64,000 bases of DNA from Streptomyces sp. NBC_01314 (GCF_041435215.1 NZ_CP108394.1:9734001-9798000); one strand, 5' to 3'. Counted from the stretch's first letter, positions 36,069 through 44,924 are shown. Notes: generated by a model from the sequence alone, not told the origin. A program made the numbers and translations.

Positions 36069-36629
36069 GTGAGATCAGTCAGGAAAGCACCGGCAGAGCC
36101 GGACGAGGAGCGCCTCGTCCGGCTCGTGGCCAGAGGCGACCGCGCGGCGTTCGAGGAGCTGTACCGGCGCACCGCGCCGTGGCTGGCGGTGCGGTTGCGG
36201 CGCCGCTGCGCCGACGAGCAGATCGTGGCCGAGGTCATGCAGGAGACGTATCTGGCGGTGTGGCGCGCGGCGGGCGCGTTCGCCGGGGCCGCGGTCGGCG
36301 GCACCGCCGTCGGCTGGCTGTGGACCATCGCGGCCCGCCGTCTCGTCGACGCGTTCCGCCGCAGGGCCCACCACGCCGAGCCGCCGCCCGCGGCCGCCGG
36401 GCAGCCGATGGTGCCCGCCGCCGAGGACGAGGCGCTCGCGGCCACCGTCGGTGGTGACGTCGGCGACGCGCTGCGGCGCCTCGCGCCCGAACTCAGACAG
36501 GTACTGCAGGCCATGGTGCTCGACGGACTGTCCGTCCGGGAGACCTCGGTCCTGCTCGGCGTGCCCGAGGGCACGGTCAAGACCCGCGCCCGCCGGGCCC
36601 GGACCGAGATGCGGAGGGCCCTGGCATGA
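36069..36629 (+). CDS. ECF RNA polymerase sigma factor
   Basis: 186 residues from GTG 36069. Region 2 has ERLVRLVARGDRAAFEELYR and VAEVMQETYLAVWRAAGAF; region 4 has LAPELRQVLQAMVLDGLSVR and ETSVLLGVPEGTVKTRARRA with a clear helix-turn-helix. Region 1 is absent and region 3 is a short linker, as in ECF (group 4) sigmas. It should direct RNA polymerase to its own promoter and to other targets. Its ATGA overlap with the zf-HC2 gene is the usual sigma/anti-sigma coupling. An ATG at 35997 would give a longer product but lies upstream of the predicted promoter. Confidence 0.9.
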   Translation: MRSVRKAPAEPDEERLVRLVARGDRAAFEELYRRTAPWLAVRLRRRCADEQIVAEVMQETYLAVWRAAGAFAGAAVGGTAVGWLWTIAARRLVDAFRRRAHHAEPPPAAAGQPMVPAAEDEALAATVGGDVGDALRRLAPELRQVLQAMVLDGLSVRETSVLLGVPEGTVKTRARRARTEMRRALA

Positions 36630-37462
36630 GCGTGGAACACGCGTCGACGCGGATCATCGACGGTTACGTGCGCGGCGACACGGACATCGGCGCCGACGAG
36701 GTGTGGGCCCTGGAGGCCCATCTGGAGGCGTGCCGGATCTGCCGGGACCGGCTGTCGGCCGCCTCCACGGCGCACGCGCCCGCCGTGGCAACACTGGTCG
36801 GCACCGTCTGGTCCGACCTCGAACCCCGGCTGGCCGCCACCCCCACGATGCCCCGCCGCCGGCGCTGGTCGGCGCAGGTGTCGAGGTGGCTGACGCCCAC
36901 CATGGTGCCGTGGCTGGCCATGGTCATGAGCGTGACGCTGCTCGCGCTGTTGCTCGACGTCGCCGACACCGGCACGGGGCACGGCTCCGGCCCCGGCCAG
37001 GTGCCACTGGTGCTGCTGCTCGCCCCCGTCCTGCCCGTGCTCGGCGTCGCGGCGTCCTGGTCACGCGGCCTGGACCCGGCGTACGAGCTGACGGCCTCCG
37101 TGCCCAGGGCCGGGCTTCCCCTGGTGCTGCGGCGCACCACGGCCGTGCTCGCCGTCGTGATCCCCGCGCTGATGGCCGGCGGTTGGGTGACGGGGGTGAC
37201 GGCCGCGCAGTGGCTGCTGCCCTGTCTGGCGTTCACCTCGACGACCCTGGCGCTCGGCGGAGTCGTCGGCGTGACCCGCGCCGCTGTCGCGCTGGTCGCG
37301 GTGTGGGCCGCCGTGGTCGTGGCGCCGACCCTGGCCACCAGCCGCCCGCCCTTCGCCCTGCAGACGGACGGTCTGCCCGTCTGGGGGCTGATCCTCACTC
37401 TCGGCATCGGTGTCGTGATCGCCCGCAGGGGCGCGTACGCCGTGCTGGGAGCCCATCGATGA
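36626..37462 (+). CDS. Membrane anti-sigma factor (zf-HC2) with six helices
   Basis: 278 residues. The N-terminal cytoplasmic zinc-binding anti-sigma domain has the HxxxCxxC motif HLEACRIC. After a basic segment come about six membrane helices (VPWLAMVMSVTLLALLLDV, VPLVLLLAPVLPVLGVAA, AVLAVVIPALMAGGWVTG, LLPCLAFTSTTLALGGVVG, AVALVAVWAAVVVA, VWGLILTLGIGVVIA). It should hold the ECF sigma at the membrane until a signal arrives; the large membrane part is unusual since most have a single helix, and may sense a membrane-active compound or couple to the ABC transporter encoded next. Overlaps both neighbours by 4 nt. Confidence 0.8.
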   Translation: MSVEHASTRIIDGYVRGDTDIGADEVWALEAHLEACRICRDRLSAASTAHAPAVATLVGTVWSDLEPRLAATPTMPRRRRWSAQVSRWLTPTMVPWLAMVMSVTLLALLLDVADTGTGHGSGPGQVPLVLLLAPVLPVLGVAASWSRGLDPAYELTASVPRAGLPLVLRRTTAVLAVVIPALMAGGWVTGVTAAQWLLPCLAFTSTTLALGGVVGVTRAAVALVAVWAAVVVAPTLATSRPPFALQTDGLPVWGLILTLGIGVVIARRGAYAVLGAHR

Positions 37463-38292
37463 CCGACCGGAAGGAACACCACTTGATGTCCGCGGTGAGC
37501 GCGGCCGACCTCGCGCCGACGCCCTACGCCTGGGAGATCCGGGCCACGGGGCTGAAGGTGAGAGTCGGCAGGAAACGGATGGCCGTCGACGGCCTCGACC
37601 TGTCCATGGGCACCGGCGTGCACGGCCTGCTCGGACCCAACGGGGCCGGCAAGACCACCCTCATCCGGGCGCTGGCCACTGTGCTGCGGCCCGCCGAGGG
37701 CACCCTGGAACTGCTCGGCGAGCCTGCGGGAGGCCTGGGGGAACACCGGGCGTTGCGCCGCCGGATCGGCTATCTGCCGCAGGAGTTCGGCTACTACAAG
37801 CGTTTCACGGTACGCGAGTTCGTCGAGTACATGGCCTGGCTGAAGGAGGTTCCCAAGGCGGACATCCCCGCGGCGGTGCAGCGGGCGGTCGAACGGGTCG
37901 GCCTCGCGGACCGTGCCGACGAGCGGATGAAGGCCCTGTCGGGCGGCATGGTGCGGCGCGTCGGGATCGCCCAGGCCATCGTCAACGACCCGGCGATCCT
38001 GCTCCTCGACGAGCCGACGGTCGGCCTGGACCCGGCCCAACGGCTGCGCTTCCGCGAGCTGTTGCTGGAGCTGGGCACGGACACCTGCGTGGTCGTCTCG
38101 ACACATCTGGTGGAGGACGTCGCCGCCGCCTGCACCGACGTGGTGCTCTTCGCCGAGGGCCGGCTGGTCTTCCAGGGCACCCCGGACGAGCTGGCCGCGG
38201 CGGGCGGACCCGAGCACGTGGGCGACAGCCCGCTGGAGCGCGGCTACTCGGCGCTGCTCCTCAACCCTGAGCAGGAGAGGGGCACCTGGTGA
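37459..38292 (+). CDS. ABC transporter ATP-binding protein
   Basis: 277 residues. It carries all ATPase motifs: Walker A GPNGAGKTT, Q-loop YLPQEFGYY, signature LSGGMVRRVGIA, Walker B ILLLDEPTVGLDP and switch His VVVSTHLVEDVA. The family is that of drug- or peptide-export/immunity ATPases that work with a separate permease. I give ATG 37459 (overlapping the anti-sigma stop); ATG 37486, with GGAAGGAAC upstream, is a credible alternative giving 268 residues. Next to an ECF/anti-sigma pair, it probably forms a signal-inducible exporter. Confidence 0.9.
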   Translation: MTDRKEHHLMSAVSAADLAPTPYAWEIRATGLKVRVGRKRMAVDGLDLSMGTGVHGLLGPNGAGKTTLIRALATVLRPAEGTLELLGEPAGGLGEHRALRRRIGYLPQEFGYYKRFTVREFVEYMAWLKEVPKADIPAAVQRAVERVGLADRADERMKALSGGMVRRVGIAQAIVNDPAILLLDEPTVGLDPAQRLRFRELLLELGTDTCVVVSTHLVEDVAAACTDVVLFAEGRLVFQGTPDELAAAGGPEHVGDSPLERGYSALLLNPEQERGTW

Positions 38293-39668
38293 ACGTACGT
38301 GTCCTGTGCATCGAGTTGCGACGTTCCGTCGCGCCATGGGCCGGTGTCGTGGTCCTGACGACCGCCCCGGCGTTCCTGTACCTGCTGAGCGGGCCGTGGT
38401 GGAAGGGCACCGCGCTGTGGACGACCCAGTGGACGTCCATGGCCCTGTGGACCCGGTTCCTGCTGGTCTTCCTGTGGCCGCTCGGCATGGCGCTCGGGGC
38501 CCTCCAGGGGCTGCGTGACCACCGTTCGAGGATGGCCGAGCTGCTGACGAGCACACCGCGACCGGCCCGGCACCGCGCGGCCACGACCGCGGGCGCGACG
38601 GCGATCACGCTGGCCTCGGCCTTCGCGCTCGTCGTCGTGCTGGGCGCGGTCCAGGTGCTCGGCGACACCCGGTACACGCACCTCGGCTGGCTGCCGATCT
38701 CGCTCGTCGGCGGGCTGGCCCTTGTCGCGGGAGCCGTCCTCGGCATGGGGATCGGGCGAATCCTCCCCTCCCCGCTGATCCCGCCCACGCTGGCCGTGGC
38801 CGCCTTCGTGTTCGTCAACCTGCTGCGGGTGTCGACGGAATCGGGGGTGGCGACGGCCACGGTACCGACCCGGGTCGCGCTGCTGTCACCGGTGGTGGAC
38901 GAGGTACGCGACGTGTTCCTCACGCTCTCCGCCCCCGTGCACCTGGGGCAGACGGTCTGGCTGCTCGGCATGGCCGCCACCGGCTTCGCGCTGCTGGCCG
39001 CCGCGACCCCGCGCGCCCGCCTGCTCGCCCTGGCACCCGTCCTGGCGGGCGCGGCGATCGCCCTGCTCCTCCTTCCCACCGACCCGCGCCGGACGTACGT
39101 CGTCGACGAGGCCACCGCGGCCCAGGTGTGCGACGGCCCGGTGTGCGTGGCGAAGGTGCATCAGGACCGCCTCGCCGACCTCGCGGGCCCCGGGAAGAAG
39201 GCGCTCGGCCTCCTGCGGGGCGTCCTCGGCGGCGAGGCACCGACGTCCGTCCGGGAGAGCACCGCCCCACGGGGGATCTTCGACCCGCCGGAGCGGTCCC
39301 GTTCGGCCGTGCTCTTCGACTTCGACGACAGCGTGATCGCCGACGCGAACGGCGAGGAGCTGACCCGGGCCCTGCTCGCCCAGGGCATGGCGCCGATCTG
39401 CTCCGGCCGCAGCGCGAACGAGAGCGGCATGCTCAGCGAGATCGCCGGGCAGAGCGTCGCGGCGGGCTGGGTCCTCGGGGACCTCAAGCCGTTCAGCGGC
39501 GCCATGCACACGTCGAGCGACCAGCTCAAGACGGCCCGCCCGGTGTGGAAGGAACTCAAGGCGCTGCCGTGGTCCGAACAGGTCGCACGCGTCAAGGCGG
39601 CGCACACCGCCGCCGTTCCCTGCGCGGGCGACCCGCTCGCCATACTGGACGGCGGTTCGGGCCGATGA
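38289..39668 (+). CDS. ABC transporter permease with extracytoplasmic region
   Basis: 459 residues, GTG start overlapping the ATPase stop. About six to eight membrane helices occupy residues 15-260 (VAPWAGVVVLTTAPAFLYLL, FLLVFLWPLGMALGALQGL, AITLASAFALVVVLGAVQVL, LVGGLALVAGAVLGMGIG, LALAPVLAGAAIALLLLP). A ~190-residue soluble C-terminal region follows, with two Cys (VCDGPVCVAKVHQ) that could form a disulphide outside the cell, and an acidic SAVLFDFDDSVIADANG segment. It pairs with the ATPase; the soluble tail may bind the ligand that triggers the system. The substrate is unknown. Confidence 0.8.
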   Translation: MNVRVLCIELRRSVAPWAGVVVLTTAPAFLYLLSGPWWKGTALWTTQWTSMALWTRFLLVFLWPLGMALGALQGLRDHRSRMAELLTSTPRPARHRAATTAGATAITLASAFALVVVLGAVQVLGDTRYTHLGWLPISLVGGLALVAGAVLGMGIGRILPSPLIPPTLAVAAFVFVNLLRVSTESGVATATVPTRVALLSPVVDEVRDVFLTLSAPVHLGQTVWLLGMAATGFALLAAATPRARLLALAPVLAGAAIALLLLPTDPRRTYVVDEATAAQVCDGPVCVAKVHQDRLADLAGPGKKALGLLRGVLGGEAPTSVRESTAPRGIFDPPERSRSAVLFDFDDSVIADANGEELTRALLAQGMAPICSGRSANESGMLSEIAGQSVAAGWVLGDLKPFSGAMHTSSDQLKTARPVWKELKALPWSEQVARVKAAHTAAVPCAGDPLAILDGGSGR

Positions 39669-40297
39669 GACGGCTGACGCTGCACGCGCCGGTGAGATGG
39701 CTGACGCTGTACCCGCCGGTGAGATGGCTGACGCTGTACGCGCGCTCCCGGCAGGTGCCCGCGTCGCTAGCCACGGTGGTGATCAGCACGGTGGCGGTGT
39801 GGGCACTCGCCCGGGACGGCGGCGGGGGACCGGGCGATTTGAAGGTGCCCGTGTTCGTCCTCGTCGCGGGGGTGACGGCGGCATCGATCGGGCTCGGCGG
39901 GCAGGACCTCGCGCTGGACCGCACCGCCGCGATCAGCTGGCGGCCCCGCAGGGCGGCACACGTACTGCTCATCGGCACCGTCGTCTGCGCCGCGCTCCTC
40001 GCGGTGCAGACGACGGGGGGCGAGGACCTGGCCGCGACCGCGTTCGTCGTCCGGGACAGCGCGGGGCTGACGGGACTCGTCGCGCTCGGGGCGGTGGTGT
40101 GCGGGGCGCAGTACGCGTGGACCCTGCCGATCGCCTGGCTGTCCTTCTCGGTCTTTGCCCCGCCCCCGACGAGTGTGCCCATGCAGACGGCCACCTGGAT
40201 GCTGCTGCCGTCCGGCACCCCGACGGCCACCTGGACGGCCCTGACCCTCGCGGTCACCGGCACGACGGCCTACGCCCTCGCGGGCCCGCGACGGTAG
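39665..40297 (+). CDS. Small multi-pass membrane protein of the sigma/ABC operon
   Basis: 210 residues with five or six membrane helices (LATVVISTVAVWALARDG, VPVFVLVAGVTAASIGLG, AAHVLLIGTVVCAALLAV, AGLTGLVALGAVVCGAQYA, LPIAWLSFSVFAPP, LTLAVTGTTAYALAGPRR). The first 30 residues are three near-identical nonapeptides (RRLTLHAPV, RWLTLYPPV, RWLTLYARS) encoded by a 27-bp tandem repeat. It is coupled by ATGA overlap to the permease gene, so it is probably a second or accessory permease subunit. Not recognised as a named family. Confidence 0.75.
   Translation: MRRLTLHAPVRWLTLYPPVRWLTLYARSRQVPASLATVVISTVAVWALARDGGGGPGDLKVPVFVLVAGVTAASIGLGGQDLALDRTAAISWRPRRAAHVLLIGTVVCAALLAVQTTGGEDLAATAFVVRDSAGLTGLVALGAVVCGAQYAWTLPIAWLSFSVFAPPPTSVPMQTATWMLLPSGTPTATWTALTLAVTGTTAYALAGPRR
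39668..39748 (+). repeat. Three tandem 27-bp units encoding an N-terminal nonapeptide repeat
   Basis: Units 39668-39694, 39695-39721 and 39722-39748 share AGA(C/T)GGCTGACGCTG. They start directly after the ATG, and each keeps the reading frame. Confidence 0.85.
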
Positions 40298-40326
40298 CGC
40301 AACATCCGTGGTGGCCTGGTGGCGGT

Positions 40327-42021
40327 CTAGATCCAGGTGTCGAGCCACATGCGGGTCTGCCAGTCGGGATACGGGATCGTGCTCCCCGTGTAGACCGGGA
40401 AGAAGTAGATGAAGTTCCAGGCGATGAGCAGGACGAGCGTGCCCGCCGCCACCGCTCCCCGAGTGCGGCGTTCGGCGCTCACGCCCGGCGGGCCCAGCAG
40501 CGCCCCCAGCGTCATCGCCACGGCCAGACACAGGTACGGCACGAAGACGACGGCGTAGAACGAGAAGATCGTGCGGTCCTGGTACAGGAACCACGGCAGA
40601 TAACCCGCGCCCACGGCGCACAGGACGGCGCCCGCGCGCCAGTCGCGGCGCAGGGCCCACCGGAAGAGCAGATACACCAGGGCGCAGCACGCCGACCACC
40701 ACAGCATCGGTGTACCCAGGGCGAGGAGCGCCTGCGAGCAGCCGGTGAGCGCGTGGCAGCCGGCCTCCCCGGGTTCGGGTGACTGGTAGGAGAACAGCAC
40801 GGGACGGCCGAGAACCAGCCAACTCCACGGATTGGACTCGTACTTGTGGAACGTGTCCAGTCCCACGTTGAACTGGTAGACGCCGTACTCGTAGTGCCAC
40901 AGGCTGCGGAGCGGTGCCGGTATCCACGACCAGGCGCCGCCACGGCCGTCCGCCCAGTGCCGCCCGTAGCCGTCGTCGGACAGGAACCAGCCGGTCCACG
41001 TCGCCACATAGGTCACCACGGCGACCGGGACGACGGACAGCACCGACCGGCCGAGGTCCTTGCGGAGCACCGCCCGGTACGGGTGGCGTGCCCCCGCGAC
41101 GCGGCGGGCGCCGACGTCCCACAACACGGTCAGGACCATGAAGAAGGCCAGGAAGTACAGGCCGTTCCACTTGGTCGAGGCGGCCAGACCCAGGCAGAGG
41201 CCGGCCGCGAGCCGCCATGGCCGCCATCCCGTCCCGGCCCGGTCGCCGGTGTCTCCGTCCGGGCCGACGTGCCCGTCGCCGCCCACCGGCAACGCCGCCG
41301 CGAGCCGGGCCCGCGCGTGGTCCCGGTCGATCAGCAGGCACCCGAAGGCCGCCAGTACGAAGAACATGACGACGAGGTCGAGCAGAGCGGTGCGGCTCAT
41401 CACGTAGTGCAGGCCGTCCACGGCCATCAGCGCGCCGGCCAGACAGCCCAGGAACGTCGAACGGAACAGACGCCGTCCGATGCGGCACAGCATCAGCACC
41501 GACAGCGTGCCCAGCACGGCCGTCATGAAGCGCCAGCCGAACGGGTCGAGGCCGAACATCCACTCACCGACGGCGATCACCCATTTGCCCGTCGGCGGAT
41601 GCGCGACGAAGTTCCCGGTGTCGGAGAGCGGGATCACCTGGGGGTCGCCCAGGACCTGCGGGTCGGCGACCTTACGGTCCGGCCAGGTGCCCTCGTAGCC
41701 GAGCCGCAGCAGCGACCAGGCGTCCTTGGCGTAGTAGGTCTCGTCGAAGGCGAGTTCGTGCGGCCGGTCGAGACGCCAGAAGCGAATCGTTCCGGCCAAC
41801 ACCGCGACGAGCAGCGGCCCCAGCCACTCCATCGCCTTCACGACGCGGTACGCCGCCACCGGGCCGAGCCCCGCGCGCTCCCAGAGCCCGGTTTCCGGCT
41901 CCGGGAAGGGCGGGACCAGACGTTCACGGATGTCGCTCCGGGGGCGTCCGGCGTACCCGAACAGGCGCAGACGGTCGTTCCAGCCGATGGGCGCCGTCGT
42001 CGAACGGGTGCCGTGGAGCAT
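40327..42021 (-). CDS. Protein O-mannosyltransferase (PMT/GT39)
   Basis: 564 residues from ATG 42021; the frame stays open further upstream but that sequence has no membrane or family character. The N-terminal cytosolic LRLFGYAGRPRSDIRERLVP is followed by 10-11 membrane helices. The first periplasmic loop carries the catalytic Asp-Glu motif in ELAFDETYYAKDAWSLLR. VAHPPTGKWVIAVGEWMFG and the MSRTALLDLVVMFF segment are typical of PMTs. The enzyme transfers mannose from polyprenyl-phosphate mannose to Ser/Thr of exported proteins, as in the actinomycete O-mannosylation pathway. The stop converges with the sigma/ABC operon. Confidence 0.9.
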   Translation of the reverse strand: MLHGTRSTTAPIGWNDRLRLFGYAGRPRSDIRERLVPPFPEPETGLWERAGLGPVAAYRVVKAMEWLGPLLVAVLAGTIRFWRLDRPHELAFDETYYAKDAWSLLRLGYEGTWPDRKVADPQVLGDPQVIPLSDTGNFVAHPPTGKWVIAVGEWMFGLDPFGWRFMTAVLGTLSVLMLCRIGRRLFRSTFLGCLAGALMAVDGLHYVMSRTALLDLVVMFFVLAAFGCLLIDRDHARARLAAALPVGGDGHVGPDGDTGDRAGTGWRPWRLAAGLCLGLAASTKWNGLYFLAFFMVLTVLWDVGARRVAGARHPYRAVLRKDLGRSVLSVVPVAVVTYVATWTGWFLSDDGYGRHWADGRGGAWSWIPAPLRSLWHYEYGVYQFNVGLDTFHKYESNPWSWLVLGRPVLFSYQSPEPGEAGCHALTGCSQALLALGTPMLWWSACCALVYLLFRWALRRDWRAGAVLCAVGAGYLPWFLYQDRTIFSFYAVVFVPYLCLAVAMTLGALLGPPGVSAERRTRGAVAAGTLVLLIAWNFIYFFPVYTGSTIPYPDWQTRMWLDTWI

Positions 42022-42292
42022 CGCGGTGAAGAAGTCCTTTGAGATCGCGGGCGGTGCGGTGCCGGTGATCGTCCGGCCGAGTCCGGGGTGCGCCCGGAGG
42101 CTAGCAGGGCCACCCCGAAGACGATCGGCTGCCTGACGCCCACCCGGAGCACGACACGTGAACCCGGAGGTCACCCATGTCGGAGAACTGCGTGGCTGGG
42201 CCGTTCGCGGGTACTCGGCGTCGCGCCGAAAGGCCGACAGGGCCGACGGGTACAGATGCGGAAGCGTTGTACTCAGGAGAGGAGCGAAGGAC

Positions 42293-42856
42293 ATGGGACA
42301 CGGTGGAGACGTCATCGCCGAACTGACCACGGACCACGGGGAGGTGGAGGAGATGTTCGGCGAGATCGAGGCGCTGCCCTCCGGGGACCCCCGGCGCAAG
42401 GACTGCGTGGACAAGGTCACCATCGAACTGGTGCGTCACTCGGTGGCCGAGGAGGCGTACCTCTACCCGGCGGTCCGAAAGCACATTCCGGACGGTGACG
42501 TGATCGCCGACCGGGAACTGGAGGACCACGCCGAGGCCGAGCGCACCATGAAGGCCCTGGAGGGGTGCGAGCCCGACCACCCGGACTTCGACCTGCTGAT
42601 CGCCCAGCTGATGACCGAGATCAGGTCCCATATCCAGGACGAGGAGAACAACCTCTTCCCCCGGCTGCGCGCGTCCTGTTCGGCCGACACCCTGAACAGC
42701 CTCGGCGAGAAGGTCCGCAGGGCCAAGCAGACGGCCCCGACCCGGCCCCACCCGTCGGCCCCGGACACCCCTCCGGCCAACAAGCTGCTCGCCCCCGGCA
42801 TGGGCCTCGTCGACCGCATGCGCGACGCGCTGACCGGCCGGGGAAAGGACGACTGA
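42293..42856 (+). CDS. Hemerythrin-like HHE-domain protein
   Basis: 187 residues. The HHE cation-binding pattern is visible: ELTTDHGEVEEMFGEIEAL (His, Glu), VRHSVAEEAYLYPAVRKH (His, Glu), DREL...EDHAEAERTMKAL (His) and EIRSHIQDEENNLFPRLR (His, Glu). This supports a di-iron site. Members sense or scavenge O2 or NO, or act in iron and stress metabolism. The C-terminal ~50 residues are a basic, Pro-rich tail. ATG with a GGAGAGGAGCGAAGG RBS. Monocistronic, ended by a very strong hairpin. Confidence 0.9.
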   Translation: MGHGGDVIAELTTDHGEVEEMFGEIEALPSGDPRRKDCVDKVTIELVRHSVAEEAYLYPAVRKHIPDGDVIADRELEDHAEAERTMKALEGCEPDHPDFDLLIAQLMTEIRSHIQDEENNLFPRLRASCSADTLNSLGEKVRRAKQTAPTRPHPSAPDTPPANKLLAPGMGLVDRMRDALTGRGKDD

Positions 42857-42890
42857 CACCTCGTACCGGACAGGGCCCGATCGGACCGGA

Positions 42891-42944
42891 CGGGCGAAGG
42901 GCCGGCAGGGAGAGCTTCGCTCGTCTCTGCCGGCCCTTCGCCCG
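42891..42944 (+). terminator. Strong terminator, 18-bp stem
   Basis: CGGGCGAAGGGCCGGCAG pairs perfectly with CTGCCGGCCCTTCGCCCG, with a short inner extension and a ~10-nt loop. It lies between the hemerythrin gene and the convergent 54-codon gene and probably works in both directions. Confidence 0.85.
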
Positions 42945-42965
42945 TGGCCGCCCGCGGATCGAGGG

Positions 42966-43130
42966 TCAGTCGTCACCCCTGACGATGTTCGAATCCGTCT
43001 CCGCCGTGCGGGAGCCGCTGTCGCACGTGAGGGCGGGAAGGCACATGCGCACACCCTTCCCGCGCCGGTGCCGGGCCTTGGCCCAGCCGCTCTCGCGGAC
43101 GACGAGTTTCTCGACGGTGTGCGTGCTCAC
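42966..43130 (-). CDS. Small 54-residue basic protein, unknown
   Basis: A GTG-started ORF of 54 codons, beginning MSTHTVEKLVVRESGWAKAR and ending SNIVRGDD, too short for routine ORF lists. Its codons are strongly GC3-biased from start to stop, and it ends directly before the bidirectional terminator at 42891-42944. It has two Cys (MCLPALTC), a basic centre (ARHRRGKGVRM) and an acidic end. No family recognised. The RBS is a weak purine run (AAGAAGATGAGA). Confidence 0.5.
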   Translation of the reverse strand: MSTHTVEKLVVRESGWAKARHRRGKGVRMCLPALTCDSGSRTAETDSNIVRGDD

Positions 43131-43304
43131 GACATCTCATCTTCTTTCCGGACCCGAACCGCTTCTTCCACGGCTTCTGCGACAGCTTCTTCAGCTTCTT
43201 CGTGTGCGCCCAACCGGGTTCCCGGCGACCGAGGGCTCAAACGGCGGTCACAGACGGTTACCCTCACAGCCGGCCAGGGCCCCGGTGTGGAGGGCTCGGA
43301 GGGC

Positions 43305-43340
43305 TTATTCGAGCGTGCAGTCGATGACCAGGGCTTTCAT
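43305..43340 (-). pseudogene. Start of a decayed NAD(P)H-dependent oxidoreductase
   Basis: With a good RBS (GGAGACGCC ATG at 43340) the frame reads MKALVIDCTLE and then meets TAA. This opening is very like flavodoxin-fold NAD(P)H oxidoreductases (MKALVINCTLK...). A shifted frame continues SPPSPP, as expected after a frameshift. Only the start is left. Confidence 0.35.
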
Positions 43341-43599
43341 GGCGTCTCCGGGTGTGGGACAGCGATCTGTGCGCTCTGCGGGTACCTCTTCGGCACGGAC
43401 GAACCGGCGGAATGAGCGGGCCGACGGAATGAGCGGGCCGACGGCCGACGTGTCACGGCCCGGTCGTCGGGCTTGTGAGGTGTGGACAGCCAAGGCGGGG
43501 GGACTTGGTGTGCAGGTCGAGTTCGACGGCGTTCCCCTGGGGGTCGGCCCGGCCAGGCTTCTCTGGTTCTGACCACGTGCCGGAGGAGCCGTCTTCTGC

Positions 43600-43810
43600 C
43601 ACTCCGTGCCTCGCCATCGTCAGAGACAGCCCCGCTCGCGCCGAACGCCTCCTCCTCGCAGAGGTGGAGGATGCCCATGGCCACACCGATCCCATGACGG
43701 GTGGCGACGGACTGCTCCAGCGGGCGTGCGGGCGTGCGGGCGCTGGAGAAAGCGACCGCCGCGTGCGAGTCCGGCAGCCAGCCGACCAGCTCGCTGACCT
43801 CGGTGAACGC
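43600..43810 (-). pseudogene. ANTAR-domain regulator remnant
   Basis: On the minus strand one frame reads PLEQSVATRHGIGVAMGILH then CEEEAFGASGAVSDDGEA, matching the end of a GAF region followed by an ANTAR RNA-binding domain (IGxAMGIL...eeAFxxLraVS). Upstream and downstream the homology breaks into other frames. ANTAR proteins act as antiterminators; this copy is non-functional. Confidence 0.4.
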
Positions 43811-44164
43811 GATTCTTCTCCAGGTCGGCGATCGGCTGGAGCCGGGAGAGTATGCGCGTCACCCCCCGGGGCCGCTGCAGGCCCATCTCGCCGAAGCGGG
43901 TCACCTGGGCACGGCGACGGGAGCACCGGAAGCACGTGCCCATCTCGTCCTCGTACGCCGCTATGAGGACGCGCAGGCGGTCGGTCGGGACGTGCCGGGG
44001 AGGGTCTTCGACTGTTGGTGGTTTTGTTGGCGGTTTCCTGTGTGAATCGGGTGGTGGCACAGGGGTGCGTGTCTTTGTGTGATGGTCGGTCGTTAGGTCG
44101 ATCGGATACGGGGTGTGCCCGGTGCGGAGCCGTGTGGGAGGGGGTGGTGGGTGTGGGCCGGTTG

Positions 44165-44770
44165 ATGGCGACAGCTCCATGTACCGCCTTCCGTGGCATG
44201 GTCGAGGGCAGTGATGAGCAGGTCGGGGCACGTCTGCTGCATCAGCGGGTGTCGTTCCTGACCGGGCTGTGCGGGGATCTCACTCGGCAGCTGGTGGCTG
44301 CCCGGTGGGACGTGGACTGTCTGGATGTGCTGGCCGCCGGGGTTGACGGGCAGGGCGAGCGGTTGCCGTCCAAGGGGTGGATGGCGCTGCGGCGTCTGGG
44401 CTGGGCGCAGAGCGCCGCGGCGGCTGGAGGCGTGTATGTGTCGGACCGGGTGCGGCGGGCGGCGCAGGAGTACGCGGCCCGCATGCTGCGGCTGGCCCTG
44501 CACCGGCGCACCCTGATCGCGGCGATCCTGGCCGCCTGGCCCGCCGATCCGCGCCGGCGCACCGCGGCGGAGTGGACGGCGCTGCGGGCCGCGCTGCCCG
44601 CAGGTGTCGGCAACGCCGAGATCCGTAACCGTACCCGGCAGGTGAGCGGCTATGTGCGCGAGCACGGGCGGCTTGGCGGCGGTTCTTCGAACCCGGGGGC
44701 CGATCTGGTCCGGGCCGGGACGGTTTCGGTGCACCGGCTGGTGACCCGGTCTTCGCGTGAAGGTTTCTGA
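44165..44770 (+). pseudogene. Truncated TnpB-like gene (N-terminal domain only)
   Basis: About 200 codons. Residues ~15-165 are clearly homologous to the N-terminal region of the full TnpB-like protein encoded at 44925-46781: CLDVLAAGVDGQGERLPSKG versus CVDVLAAGEDATGRPLPSNA, then WMALRRLGW in both, AAWPADPRRRTAAEW versus ATWPADPVRRTPKEW, and RTRQVSGYVREHGR versus RTRQITAFVKQHGR. Homology stops at HGRLGG, then ~35 unrelated codons lead to a stop. The RuvC core and zinc ribbon are absent. It could be a relic or an expressed N-terminal domain; ATG 44165 and GTG 44153 are both possible starts. Confidence 0.65.
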
Positions 44771-44924
44771 AGCGTCTCTGATCAGCTTAGTGATCCCATG
44801 TCGGACGTGGTGTCCGGTATGGGGTCTGCCCACTGTGGAGGGGTGGCGTGGGCGTGCAGGTGGAAGCCCGCGCCCAGTGCTGTCCCTCGTGGCCGATGCC
44901 GGTTGGTGGGTGTGCTGATCGTCG

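Noticed and set aside
43600..44100. Intact gene on either strand
   Set aside because: Recognisable ANTAR segment is flanked by frame breaks; no full-length frame has consistent codon bias.
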